From: an uncultured bacterium
GTDB lineage: Bacteria > Bacteroidota > Bacteroidia > Bacteroidales > Rikenellaceae
DNA length: 64,000 nucleotides
Direction of reading: 5' to 3'
Assembly: GCA_905214725.1 (NCBI GenBank)
Contig: CAJMNH010000001.1
Coordinates: 62,001-126,000, forward strand
Shown: piece by piece, positions 52,122 through 61,366 of the stretch
Layout of the letters: each line of letters opens with the position of its first letter
Numbering within the stretch: position 1 is the first letter of the stretch
The notes under the pieces: generated by a model
Databases searched by the model: none
The model's input: the letters and a program-made list of their open reading frames with translations, nothing else
What the model was told of the DNA's origin: nothing
Program-made: the position numbers and the translations under genes

Positions 52122-53336
52122 ATGAAACCTCCTGCTAAATACCTGCGCGGCTCGGTGCTGCCGACGGTGGTGGTCGTCTCAGTGGTGATCCTCACCGCTC
52201 TGCTGGGATTGCTGTCCCTGTGGGAGCAGGAGTCGCTGCTCGCAGCGCGTGCCGCGCGCTTGCAGCAGGCGCGCGCCGACGTGGAGTCGGCCTATGCCCT
52301 TTATGCGCTGCATCCCGACGATCCGGCCCTGACAGCGCCGGACGGCTATCTGCTTTACGATTCGCTGCCGCAGTCGCGCGTCTTCCTGCGGGCGGAGCCG
52401 TGGGGCCTCTACGAAGCGGTGCACTGTACGACGGCCGACTTGCTCGTCGCCGCCTGCCGGATTTTCGGCGTACGGCCCGAGGCGGCACAGACGCTCTATT
52501 ACGCCGATAACCGTGCGGCGTTGACATTGGCGGGGCGTACCGAGCTGCGGGGGAGGCTGCGTCTGCCGCAGAACGGCGTGGCGTACGGACGCGTAGGCAG
52601 CGACTATTTCTCGGGCGCGCCGGTGGCGCAATCGGCCGTCGGGCGCAGCGATACGCTGTTGCCGCAGATTCGGCCGCAGGCGCGGCGCAGGGCGGCGGAA
52701 GCGTTCGCCGCAGAAGAACCTGCGTCGCCCGTCCGGCAGGGCGACAGTTTGCGACAGTCGTTCCGCAGCGATACGACGCTGCTGCTGGCCGCCGGAGCGG
52801 AATTGTACGCCTGTACGCTGCGGGGGCGCATTCGCCTGACGGCCGAAGAACTCCGCATCGATTCGACCTGCCGTATGGAACATCCGCTCGTCGTCGCCCG
52901 CAAAATCATTGTCGGAGCCGGTGCCCGTATTACGGCGCAGCTTTTTGCCCGCGATACGGTCGTCGTGGAGCGGGATGCCGCGCTGGAATACCCTTCGGGC
53001 ATCTATACGGGACGTTATGCCGAGATAAGCGAAGGCGCCGAGGTGAACGGCTATGTCGTCGTGTGCGACACATCGCGGCACGACCGGATGGAAGCCTCCT
53101 ACCGGCAGGCCCCGACGGCCCGCGTGCGGGGACTCGTCTATGTCGACGGCGTGGCGCAGGTACAGGGCATCGTCGCAGGGCGGGTGGTGCTGCGGCGGGC
53201 GGCCTACTTTTCGCCGCAGGGCTATTACAAGGATACGTTCTATGATGCGACGCTGCTCGAAAACCCCGTAACGGCGCATCCTTTTCTGATCGAAAGCGAC
53301 ACGGTGCGCAGAAAGGAGGCCGCATGCGTCGATTGA
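52122..53336 (+). CDS. Minor pseudopilin, GspK/PilX-like, with a beta-helix-like domain
   Basis: A 404-residue protein. Residues 10-31 form a prepilin-like hydrophobic helix (G-SVLPT, then VVVVSVVILTALLGLL). The +5 residue is Thr, not Glu, as is typical of GspK, the pseudopilus tip. The body contains a region of short repeating strands (about 230-360: LRIDSTCRMEHPLVVARKIIVGAGARITAQLFARDTVVVERDAAL) resembling a bactofilin/right-handed beta-helix. That is not standard for GspK. It starts directly after the GspC-like stop and overlaps the next pseudopilin by 13 bases. Confidence 0.65.
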   Translation: MKPPAKYLRGSVLPTVVVVSVVILTALLGLLSLWEQESLLAARAARLQQARADVESAYALYALHPDDPALTAPDGYLLYDSLPQSRVFLRAEPWGLYEAVHCTTADLLVAACRIFGVRPEAAQTLYYADNRAALTLAGRTELRGRLRLPQNGVAYGRVGSDYFSGAPVAQSAVGRSDTLLPQIRPQARRRAAEAFAAEEPASPVRQGDSLRQSFRSDTTLLLAAGAELYACTLRGRIRLTAEELRIDSTCRMEHPLVVARKIIVGAGARITAQLFARDTVVVERDAALEYPSGIYTGRYAEISEGAEVNGYVVVCDTSRHDRMEASYRQAPTARVRGLVYVDGVAQVQGIVAGRVVLRRAAYFSPQGYYKDTFYDATLLENPVTAHPFLIESDTVRRKEAACVD

Positions 53337-53707
53337 CCGGATGGCGCGGGCATGGTGCGCGCCGTACGCTTCGTGCCGCGTCGCTTCTGGAAGCGATCGT
53401 CGCCGCCGTGCTGTTTCTCATTGTCTTCGCCTCGGCGATGGAGTTGATCCCGAGACTTACCGTGCGCGACGACGAGGCGTTGCTCCTCGCGGAAGCCGAC
53501 TATCGCGTGAAACGGGCGATGGAGAGATACGCCACGGGCGTATGGCCCTGCGGGATGTACGGCGAATCGTACGATTGGGGACGTGTGGAGGTGCGGGTAG
53601 CTCGGTACAGGGATTTCGCCGATATGCAGCAGGTGATGGTCACGGCCTGCATCGACGGCAGCCGCCGACGGTTTCATTTACAAAGGGTGGTCGAATGGCA
53701 GGAGTAG
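53324..53707 (+). CDS. Minor pseudopilin (GspI/H-like)
   Basis: A 127-residue prepilin with a long basic leader (1-18, many Arg) and site A-ASLLE with Glu23 at +5, then a hydrophobic helix (24-40). The body is small and contains two Cys. Size and position between K-like and J-like genes suggest GspI or GspH. Overlaps the next gene by 13 bases. Confidence 0.75.
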   Translation: MRRLTGWRGHGARRTLRAASLLEAIVAAVLFLIVFASAMELIPRLTVRDDEALLLAEADYRVKRAMERYATGVWPCGMYGESYDWGRVEVRVARYRDFADMQQVMVTACIDGSRRRFHLQRVVEWQE

Positions 53708-54207
53708 GACGATACGGATTGCGGGCCTCGACGATGGTCGAGACGCTGGTGATGATGCTCGTCGCGGGGATCGTCTTTCTGGCGGTGATGGACGGCATGA
53801 CGCTCTTCATGCGCTTGCAGACACAGCGTGCGGCGGCAATTCTGGAGAACCGCCGGTTCGCGGAGGGATATTCCCGTTTGGAGTCGCTGGTTGCCGGAGC
53901 GGATACGCTTCGAATGTCCGACGGCCGGCTGTCGCTGTTCAGGGACGGGCGTCAGACGACATTGGAAGTAAGGGATTCGGCGCTGATCTGCATGTACGGG
54001 GATCTCCGCGACACGTTGCTGCGGCCCGTGGCGTCGCTGTCCCTGCGACAGAGCGATGCGCACTGCACCGATACGGTGGCGGTAACGGTGCGGATGCCGC
54101 GGTCGATGTTCACGATACGTTTTGCGGTACAGCCGTCGTCGCGGGAGTCTTACCGCACGACCTTGCAACTTCTCGAAGAGGGATATGGCTACGAAACAGA
54201 TAAATAA
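53695..54207 (+). CDS. Minor pseudopilin (GspJ-like)
   Basis: A 170-residue prepilin. The leader ends GLRA, followed by STMVE with Glu16 at +5 and the hydrophobic helix (17-32). The globular part has short beta segments and two Cys. Start at the ATG at 53695, inside the end of the previous gene. Overlaps gspF by 23 bases. Confidence 0.75.
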   Translation: MAGVGRYGLRASTMVETLVMMLVAGIVFLAVMDGMTLFMRLQTQRAAAILENRRFAEGYSRLESLVAGADTLRMSDGRLSLFRDGRQTTLEVRDSALICMYGDLRDTLLRPVASLSLRQSDAHCTDTVAVTVRMPRSMFTIRFAVQPSSRESYRTTLQLLEEGYGYETDK

Positions 54208-55240
54208 GTTGAAAGACGGGCGGTGCGAAACGCTCTATGCCGAACTGCACACGCTGCTGCAGGCGGGGCTGGACTTCTCGAATGCCTTCGCGCTGCTGAT
54301 CGCCGGCGAGCGCGACCGGCAGATGCGGGCCTTGTGGCAGCGTCTCTTCGACGGCGTGGTTGCCGGAGCGTCGCTCGCCGAGGCGATGGAGCGCAGCGGA
54401 GCTTTCAGGGCGTTGGACTGCGGGGTGATCCGTATCGGCGACCAGACGGGGCGGCTTACCGAAGCTCTCGATTTCTTGTGCGACTACTACCGCAAGCGGG
54501 CCGAGCAGAGGCGCATGGTCTCTTCGGCCGTGAGCTATCCGCTCGTCATCCTTTGCGTGGCGGTGGCGGTCGTGGCCTTCATGCTCGCCGTCGTCGTGCC
54601 GATGTTCGAGCAGGTCTACGCCCGCATGGGTGGCGAACTGCCGGCATTGACGCAGGCGATCATCCGTCTGTCGCAGGCATTTCCGCGCTATGCGCTGGGG
54701 CTGGCGCTCGTCGGAGGAGTCTGCGGAGGATTGTTGTACCGCTATCGGCGTTCGGAAAGCGTGCGAGCGCGTTTGGCGGCGTTGCTGTTGCGGTTACCGT
54801 TGGTGGGAAATATCGTGCGCAGACATTACGAAGCCCATTTCTGCAAGCTGCTCTATCTGCTCACGTCATCCGGCATACCTCTGCTCGACGGCGTCGGGAT
54901 GCTCGACCGCGTGATCGATTTTTACCCCTACCAGCAGTCGTTCCGCAGCATATGCCGGGGACTGGAGCGCGGCGGGTCGTTCGCCGAGTGCCTTGTGGCC
55001 GACGCCTCGCTCTACGATCCCAAACTCGCGGCGCTCATGCGCGTGGGCGAGGAGACCAACCGCCTGCCCGAGATGCTCCGCCGGCAGGGCGAAAGCCTTA
55101 CCCGCGAACTCGAATACCGCATTCGACAGCTCGGAACGATGCTCGAACCCCTGCTCATTCTCTTCGTCGGCATGCTCGTCGCCGTAATCCTGATCGCCAT
55201 GTACATGCCCATGTTCCGATTGGGCGGGATCATGGGGTGA
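54185..55240 (+). CDS. gspF: Inner-membrane platform protein GspF
   Basis: A 351-residue GspF/PilC-family protein with two cytoplasmic helical domains and three membrane segments (about 120-143, 170-195 and 320-345). Conserved segments are AELHTLLQAGLDFSNAF, IRIGDQTGRLTEAL, FCKLLYLLTSSGIPLLDGV, ALMRVGEETNRLPEML and LEPLLILFVGMLVAVILIAMYMPMF. It works with GspE to extrude pseudopilin. The ATG at 54185 begins MATKQINK. It is the last clear machine gene; the right RHS cluster begins 63 bases later with no terminator in between. Confidence 0.94.
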   Translation: MATKQINKLKDGRCETLYAELHTLLQAGLDFSNAFALLIAGERDRQMRALWQRLFDGVVAGASLAEAMERSGAFRALDCGVIRIGDQTGRLTEALDFLCDYYRKRAEQRRMVSSAVSYPLVILCVAVAVVAFMLAVVVPMFEQVYARMGGELPALTQAIIRLSQAFPRYALGLALVGGVCGGLLYRYRRSESVRARLAALLLRLPLVGNIVRRHYEAHFCKLLYLLTSSGIPLLDGVGMLDRVIDFYPYQQSFRSICRGLERGGSFAECLVADASLYDPKLAALMRVGEETNRLPEMLRRQGESLTRELEYRIRQLGTMLEPLLILFVGMLVAVILIAMYMPMFRLGGIMG

Positions 55241-55303
55241 AAACAAGATGCCGGTACTTTATGCAAACTACTGAATACCCCTAAATATTAAACCTGTCGA
55301 GCT

Positions 55304-58300
55304 ATGAAACTCTTTGGCCTTATGCTGCGAAATTCCCTGCTGTGCGGAGGATTCGCACTATCTTCTTTGATTGTATGTGCCCAAAATTCCGAGATGACCT
55401 ATCCCGTGTCGTATGAACATTTGAACGTCGTTCCGGCGGAATCGTGGATGTTCATGAAATACGGGCCGGAGCGCCCTTCTCTCTATACAGGAACCGCGCG
55501 GGCCGAAATCCCGCTCTACACTTATCGCGACGTAGATTTCGAGATTCCCCTGACATTGAACTACGCTTCGAACGGATTACTCCCCAACGTACAGGCGGGA
55601 TCGTCGGGTTTGGGTTGGTTCCTTGCCGCAGGCGGGGCGATCACCCGCGAAGTGAACGGCTTTCCCGACGAAACGGGCGGCAGTTGGGACCAGAAATTCA
55701 TCGCAGGTTACGAATATTATGTCAAAGAGATGCCGCCGGTTAAGAGTCCGCTAATGCAGAAAATAACGCATTGCAGCAACTATCCGGTCATTTCCGACGG
55801 AACTCGTTATTACGAAACGACCCCCGACATATTCCGCTTTAATTTTCTCGGTCATTCGGGAACCTTTCTGCGGACGCATGACGGAATCAAAGTCTTCAAT
55901 ACGTCGAGCCCTTCGGGTGAGTATCGCGTAGAGATTGAGAAACCGTGGAAAATCACCATTACTACCGGCAACGGCTATGTCTATCGATTCGATCGGGAGG
56001 AGAGCTACGTCATCGCCGATATCGCGGGAGGCGACGGACCTGCCGCTACATCCACGCACCGATGGACGCTCTCGGAAATAGAAGCGCCTAACGGGCGAAA
56101 AGTTTTGTTCCGTTATAAAAATATCGGCGATTGCGTAAACCGTCGTCCGGCGGGAGATATCGGTAAATTCTACGGCAACAACCGAATCGCCAACTATCTC
56201 TATACGTTTCAAAACGGTGTGCTCCGCAGAGTCCCGACCAATCATGATTCGGCATATTCGCCTTACTGTTACACGACCGATACGCATACGTTCGCTTTGA
56301 GTGAAATCATCGTCGACGGCGGAACTCACATCCAATTCGAATACAACGACCGACTCTACAAAGAGCGAGGGTATCAAGCTGCTAATCTCGGTATTGGGAC
56401 TGCTGTTGACAATTTGAAGACGCCTCAGAAACTGAATGCGATCTACGTCTATCGAAAGACGGCGACCGATTCAGTCCTTCTTAAAAAAGGAATGATGGGG
56501 TATATCTACGGTGTCAGCGGTGGAAATCCTGTCATAATGCTTCGCTCGGTCGATCTTTCTGGCGAGGGGCGTTATGAAATGCGCTATTACGATGAGACGA
56601 AGGCTTTTCCTTTGCATTTTAATTTGGGAATCGACCATTGGGGCTACTACAACGGAAAGCGAACAACGTCGCTCTACGATTTCATCCCGGATCCCACGAT
56701 CGGTGATCAAGCGATAGAAGTCCTTGGCAGCGACAGCCGTGATCCCGATGCGACGAGCGCCCGACAAGGTATGCTGCAATGGTTGATCTATCCTACAGGC
56801 GGATGTTCGGAGTACGAGTACGAAGAACATACCTTTTCGAGAACGACCTGTGGGTCGCACATAGACCGGTCTCGTTTCTTGTTGGGCGGCAGTCTGCAAG
56901 GTTGGCGAACAGGCGGTTTGCGGATTCGGAAAATCACCGATTACAACCTGTTTACGGAGGCAAACAAAAAAGTACTCAGTTCACGCGAATATATTTATGA
57001 TAACGAATCGGGCGTCAGTTCGGGTATTTTAACATTTATGCCGCAATACCGAACGGTCCGCGGGTTCCCGTATGAAGACGAACCTGTCGGCGAAACGGCG
57101 GTTTCACTAGCTAGGTTCATGGCCCTGATCCAACTCGCCGAATCGGCGCACGAAGCGGTCTACGGCTACGACCAGAACAGAACGCATATCGAATACAGGC
57201 ATGTCCGCGAACGCTACCAGGACGGCTCTTCCCGAATTTATGAGTTTTCGACCACATGGGATACACCGGATGAAATGGCAGAGGATGAATATATACCTTC
57301 GGGATCAGGCGCGGATGCTCCCTATGACGAATGCCCTTCCGAAGACCGTCTGCCTTGTTCGCTGTTAGCTCAGCGGGGCAAGCTCGTCTCGACCGACTCC
57401 TACGATGCTATGGGGCGACTCGTCCGCCGCGAGGCGACCGTTTACGGGGCCGATGCGCTCGATTATATCGAGGAGGCGAAAAGCGGACCATTCTGCACGT
57501 ACAGTCACTATATCTATACTGACGATTATCCGATTGTCGGAACCCGGACGACTACTTATTATGACGACGGTGCTCTTGAGGAGTCGGTGCGATATACGTA
57601 TAATGCGTTGAAACAGGTCGACTGTACAGCGGCGACCGGCAGTAAGGGCGACACTTTGATCGTTCGGAGAATTTATGCCCATCAGTTGCCTGCCGGCGCA
57701 TTGGGTGACAGTGTACGGCGTCGAAACTTGAGATCCTATCCATTGAAAACGGTGACCATCCGCAAGAACGATCGCAATGAAGAACAGGTGGTGGATGCGA
57801 CACGTTACGATTACATGGACAGTTGCGGTATGATCCTTCTCTCTTCTTATGCAAAAGCGCGGATCGAACCCTCTGTCGGTTCGGAACAACTGCAATTCGA
57901 CTCGAAAATGCACTACCAATATAATTCGATGGGGCGAATCATGGAAATAAGAGACGAGTTCGACCAGCCGACCTGCTATTTATGGGGTCACGGTGGAATG
58001 TATCCTGTTGCAAAGATCGAGAACATCGACTATGCTATTTTATGGGGCTTTTACAGAATCAAAGGGTTATACCCTGAGGCCTTGCCAACTAATATCGAAC
58101 GGGATTTACGAACTCTCGACGATGTCCTCGTTACGACTTACGCTTACAAAATGCTGGTAGGCGTCACTCGAATCACCGATCCGTCGGGACATAAGACCAC
58201 TTATGAATATTACGACGACGGCAAACTGCATTACATTCGCGACGATAACGATAAAATCCTGAAATCCTATGATTATCATCTCATAACAGATAACTTCTAA
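55304..58300 (+). CDS. YD-repeat protein, SpvB/TcB-like partner 1 (right cluster)
   Basis: A 998-residue secreted protein with a signal peptide (about 1-27, VCAQN). The N-terminal domain has EIPLYTYRDVDFEIPLTL and GSSGLGWFLAAGGAITREVNG, the GLGW...ITRE block seen in SpvB/TcB proteins. A long beta-rich middle precedes C-terminal YD-like repeats: CYLWGHGGMYPVAKI, VGVTRITDPSGHKTTYEYYDDGKLHYI. It has no RHS core closure and no tail. Paralogue of the proteins at 41321 and 58334. No promoter or terminator is seen between gspF and this gene, so it is probably read through from the secretion operon. Confidence 0.82.
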   Translation: MKLFGLMLRNSLLCGGFALSSLIVCAQNSEMTYPVSYEHLNVVPAESWMFMKYGPERPSLYTGTARAEIPLYTYRDVDFEIPLTLNYASNGLLPNVQAGSSGLGWFLAAGGAITREVNGFPDETGGSWDQKFIAGYEYYVKEMPPVKSPLMQKITHCSNYPVISDGTRYYETTPDIFRFNFLGHSGTFLRTHDGIKVFNTSSPSGEYRVEIEKPWKITITTGNGYVYRFDREESYVIADIAGGDGPAATSTHRWTLSEIEAPNGRKVLFRYKNIGDCVNRRPAGDIGKFYGNNRIANYLYTFQNGVLRRVPTNHDSAYSPYCYTTDTHTFALSEIIVDGGTHIQFEYNDRLYKERGYQAANLGIGTAVDNLKTPQKLNAIYVYRKTATDSVLLKKGMMGYIYGVSGGNPVIMLRSVDLSGEGRYEMRYYDETKAFPLHFNLGIDHWGYYNGKRTTSLYDFIPDPTIGDQAIEVLGSDSRDPDATSARQGMLQWLIYPTGGCSEYEYEEHTFSRTTCGSHIDRSRFLLGGSLQGWRTGGLRIRKITDYNLFTEANKKVLSSREYIYDNESGVSSGILTFMPQYRTVRGFPYEDEPVGETAVSLARFMALIQLAESAHEAVYGYDQNRTHIEYRHVRERYQDGSSRIYEFSTTWDTPDEMAEDEYIPSGSGADAPYDECPSEDRLPCSLLAQRGKLVSTDSYDAMGRLVRREATVYGADALDYIEEAKSGPFCTYSHYIYTDDYPIVGTRTTTYYDDGALEESVRYTYNALKQVDCTAATGSKGDTLIVRRIYAHQLPAGALGDSVRRRNLRSYPLKTVTIRKNDRNEEQVVDATRYDYMDSCGMILLSSYAKARIEPSVGSEQLQFDSKMHYQYNSMGRIMEIRDEFDQPTCYLWGHGGMYPVAKIENIDYAILWGFYRIKGLYPEALPTNIERDLRTLDDVLVTTYAYKMLVGVTRITDPSGHKTTYEYYDDGKLHYIRDDNDKILKSYDYHLITDNF

Positions 58301-58333
58301 CTTATTTTTTCAACAAACCTTAAACTTAAAATT

Positions 58334-61300
58334 ATGTCAAATTACCGAACGCTATTCAATTTATGCAGCCTATTTTATTTGCTGCAATTCTCCGGTCCCG
58401 TATGTGCGCAGGAAGAACAATCGACGTCCATTCAGGCGCACATGCTTTTCAGCGAAGGTTTCATCAATGCCAATTCGCCCGACGCATGGTCGATGATCAA
58501 ATACGGCGATGCGAATGTAAATCTTTATACGGGTTCCATCGGTCTAACGATACCCGTTTATACCTATCAGGACGAGGATTTCACAATTCCGATCTCGTTC
58601 GATTATGCTTCTACCGGATACAAGCCCAATATCCAGACCGGCGTGCTCGGTATGGGCTGGTATCTCAATGTCGGCGGTGCTATCACACGCGAGGTGAAAG
58701 GCGTTTACGACGAAGAGGGGACCACATCGATGGATATATACAGCTTTAAGGATAAGTGGGAAGGGGATAATTTTTTTAATGATACTGATCATCATGCACC
58801 CGGTGTCCGAGGTTTTGGCGCTTTGTATAATCTGTCAGGTTTCTCATTCTCCGATTATCGTTTGGATTATGGATATTATGGCAAAGCCGGAGAAGAATAT
58901 CTGCCGATTTATGTCCATCCTAATGATATCGGTTATACTACTTGTTATGAAACACGTCCGGATATTTTTCATTTCAACTTTTCGGACCACAGCGGTTCAT
59001 TCGTTTTACAGCCTAACCATAAAGTGATCATTTTCAATAGCAAACACCCCGCAAAAGAATATTCCATAGAAGTAACTTTGAAGCGAGAAGGGTTTACGTC
59101 ATTTGTTATTACTACAGGTGACAAGACCAAATACTATTTCACTCAAATAGAATCGGCTCATAGTGGTAGTGTTTCATTCTCAGATCGAGGAATTCGAACT
59201 GCTAACGGTTGGAAATTAACGAAAATCGAAGCTCCAAATGGACGCGTTGCAGAGTTCATTTATGCAAAGAAATATCAGTCTTACAGCTATATTCCTACAA
59301 TAATGGAAGAAATATACGACCGTAAAATGGTGTGTAAACCTAACGGGACGGATGAAGACTGGTTATTTAGTTCATCGGAACAGGATCAGCCTACGGAAAA
59401 TGACGTTGAAACATGGTGTTTGACATCGATCAAAATCACAGGCCGTGCCGAGATAGTATTTGCCTACTCCGATAAGAAACGGGAAAGTGGAGCTGGCGGA
59501 AATGCGGCACCACAAAAACTAGATGCCATAACGGTGTACAATGCTGATCGTAGCCAAGTAAAAACATGTACTTGTTATTATCGAGGAAATAATGCACTGG
59601 TTAATGATACATATGATCCTAAGGTGGGTGGCATCACATTTCTGGATTATGTTACTCTTTCAGGAGAAGGCTCTTATCATATGCAATACAACGATGCTGG
59701 TCTGACGTTTCCGTCGCTCAATACGTATGCAGTGGATTGGTATGGATACTACAATGATGCGATCTCTAAAAGTAATTTTATGCCAACACGAGCATCGGCA
59801 CGTGAGGGAAACAATTATTTGGAGACAATGCGTAAACCTAAATTTGCAACGACACAATATGGAATGCTTGTCGGTATTAAATATCCTACGGGCGGTTCAT
59901 CTCAATTTGAATATGAACAAAATACATATAGCGTTGATGCAACAGGATTTTATGCATCGCCAGTTGCCAATAGGACTGCGGCAGGATTAAGAATTGCACG
60001 AATTAGGAATTACGATGCCGACGGCGCTGAAGTTTTGTGCCGTTCTTTTTCTTATGTCAATGAAAACGGAGAATCTTCGGGTCAATTACTTTGGCGCCCT
60101 ATTGTTTACTCTTATTATCTATCTCTTTCGTCTGGTTATGATCAAATTAAGAGGGAAACTATATCGTCATCCAGTGATTTCCCTTATTCTCCGGGAACTC
60201 ATATCGAATATTTGCGAGTTACTGAGGAACGATCACAACCGACAGATAGCAATAATAAATCCCTTACTGAATATTGTTATAATTCGGCGATAGACTACAA
60301 TTGCAAAGATGAGATCGGATATGCCGTAAGTATTTTTGGTGTGGGCGGACCTGAAGAAGCATATATGGATTGGATGTATAAAATGCCCGCGACTCTCAAC
60401 CCTAATCCAAGACTTGCACTTGTTCTGCAATCGCGAATGGGTGGTAAAATAGTGGCACAAAATAGTTATACAAATGACCTGAATCATCCGATCGAGATGA
60501 TAAAATATGAATATTCTTATTATAACCCGTCAGAGACCCCCTACTGGGAGGCCGAATGTATGTGGTTAGGTTATGGCATACTGTATCGATATACTTTTGG
60601 TACTCCATATTTGTACAAGACTACAAAACAATCTTATGACGAGCAAGGAAAAATAATCTCCGAATCAGTGACCGAAATCGAACTCGACGATATGGGGCGG
60701 ACAGCGCGGACTACGACCACCGACAGTAAAGGCAGTATACTCGAACAATTGTATTCGTATCATCCTGTGGTCCCTGCTTATCTTACGGAACACATCGTAC
60801 AGAGAGATAATAAAGTAATTGATGCAACGCGTTATAACTTTCAAGAACTTGTATCGTCGCAGAGCGAATATTTCTATGTTCCATACTCACGTGAGAGAGG
60901 CAAAATTAGCCCCGAAACCACTACGCTCAATCTGAATTACTATACTGATGCGACTTACGATCATTATGACAGCGAGGGTCGTCCAATTCAGATTACAGAC
61001 AAGACGGGTAAAAGCACCTGCATATTGTGGGGCTATGGAGGATTGTATCCTGTCGCAAAAATCGAAAATACAACCTATATGATGTTAAGGGATATGTACG
61101 GTATTCCATTCTTATACTCGGGTGCTCTGCCTCTCAGTCTTGATATGCATTTACGTACGATGAATGCTGAAAATGTCTATACGACAACGTACACTTACAA
61201 ACCGCTGGTGGGCATAACGAGCATGAAAGACCCATCGGGGCATACGACGACGTACGAATACGACAATTATGGAAAACTGCTGCGGATTAAGGATCATAAA

Positions 61301-61354
61301 GGTCAAATCATCAAATCCTATGAATATAATATCGTAACCGACAACAATCGATAA
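58334..61354 (+). CDS. YD-repeat protein, SpvB/TcB-like partner 2, composition-mosaic
   Basis: A 1006-residue secreted protein with a signal peptide (about 1-25, VCAQE) and the same plan as its neighbour: TIPVYTYQDEDFTIPISFDY, GVLGMGWYLNVGGAITREVKG, then CILWGYGGLYPVAKI and the C-terminal VGITSMKDPSGHTTTYEYDNYGKLLRI. The ends (58334-58740 and 60650-61354) resemble the neighbours in base use. The middle (about 58740-60650) is clearly AT-richer with different codon choice. That suggests a recombined or imported central segment in a conserved frame. It is 33 bases after partner 1. Confidence 0.82.
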   Translation: MSNYRTLFNLCSLFYLLQFSGPVCAQEEQSTSIQAHMLFSEGFINANSPDAWSMIKYGDANVNLYTGSIGLTIPVYTYQDEDFTIPISFDYASTGYKPNIQTGVLGMGWYLNVGGAITREVKGVYDEEGTTSMDIYSFKDKWEGDNFFNDTDHHAPGVRGFGALYNLSGFSFSDYRLDYGYYGKAGEEYLPIYVHPNDIGYTTCYETRPDIFHFNFSDHSGSFVLQPNHKVIIFNSKHPAKEYSIEVTLKREGFTSFVITTGDKTKYYFTQIESAHSGSVSFSDRGIRTANGWKLTKIEAPNGRVAEFIYAKKYQSYSYIPTIMEEIYDRKMVCKPNGTDEDWLFSSSEQDQPTENDVETWCLTSIKITGRAEIVFAYSDKKRESGAGGNAAPQKLDAITVYNADRSQVKTCTCYYRGNNALVNDTYDPKVGGITFLDYVTLSGEGSYHMQYNDAGLTFPSLNTYAVDWYGYYNDAISKSNFMPTRASAREGNNYLETMRKPKFATTQYGMLVGIKYPTGGSSQFEYEQNTYSVDATGFYASPVANRTAAGLRIARIRNYDADGAEVLCRSFSYVNENGESSGQLLWRPIVYSYYLSLSSGYDQIKRETISSSSDFPYSPGTHIEYLRVTEERSQPTDSNNKSLTEYCYNSAIDYNCKDEIGYAVSIFGVGGPEEAYMDWMYKMPATLNPNPRLALVLQSRMGGKIVAQNSYTNDLNHPIEMIKYEYSYYNPSETPYWEAECMWLGYGILYRYTFGTPYLYKTTKQSYDEQGKIISESVTEIELDDMGRTARTTTTDSKGSILEQLYSYHPVVPAYLTEHIVQRDNKVIDATRYNFQELVSSQSEYFYVPYSRERGKISPETTTLNLNYYTDATYDHYDSEGRPIQITDKTGKSTCILWGYGGLYPVAKIENTTYMMLRDMYGIPFLYSGALPLSLDMHLRTMNAENVYTTTYTYKPLVGITSMKDPSGHTTTYEYDNYGKLLRIKDHKGQIIKSYEYNIVTDNNR

Positions 61355-61366
61355 AACTTATTTGCC

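Noticed and set aside
45280..55240. Type IV pilus for twitching or DNA uptake as the identity of the machine
   Set aside because: No PilT retraction ATPase or PilQ-type AMIN domain was seen, and the pilin has a GspG-like calcium loop; type II-like is favoured, though PilM/N/O/P-like features keep some doubt.
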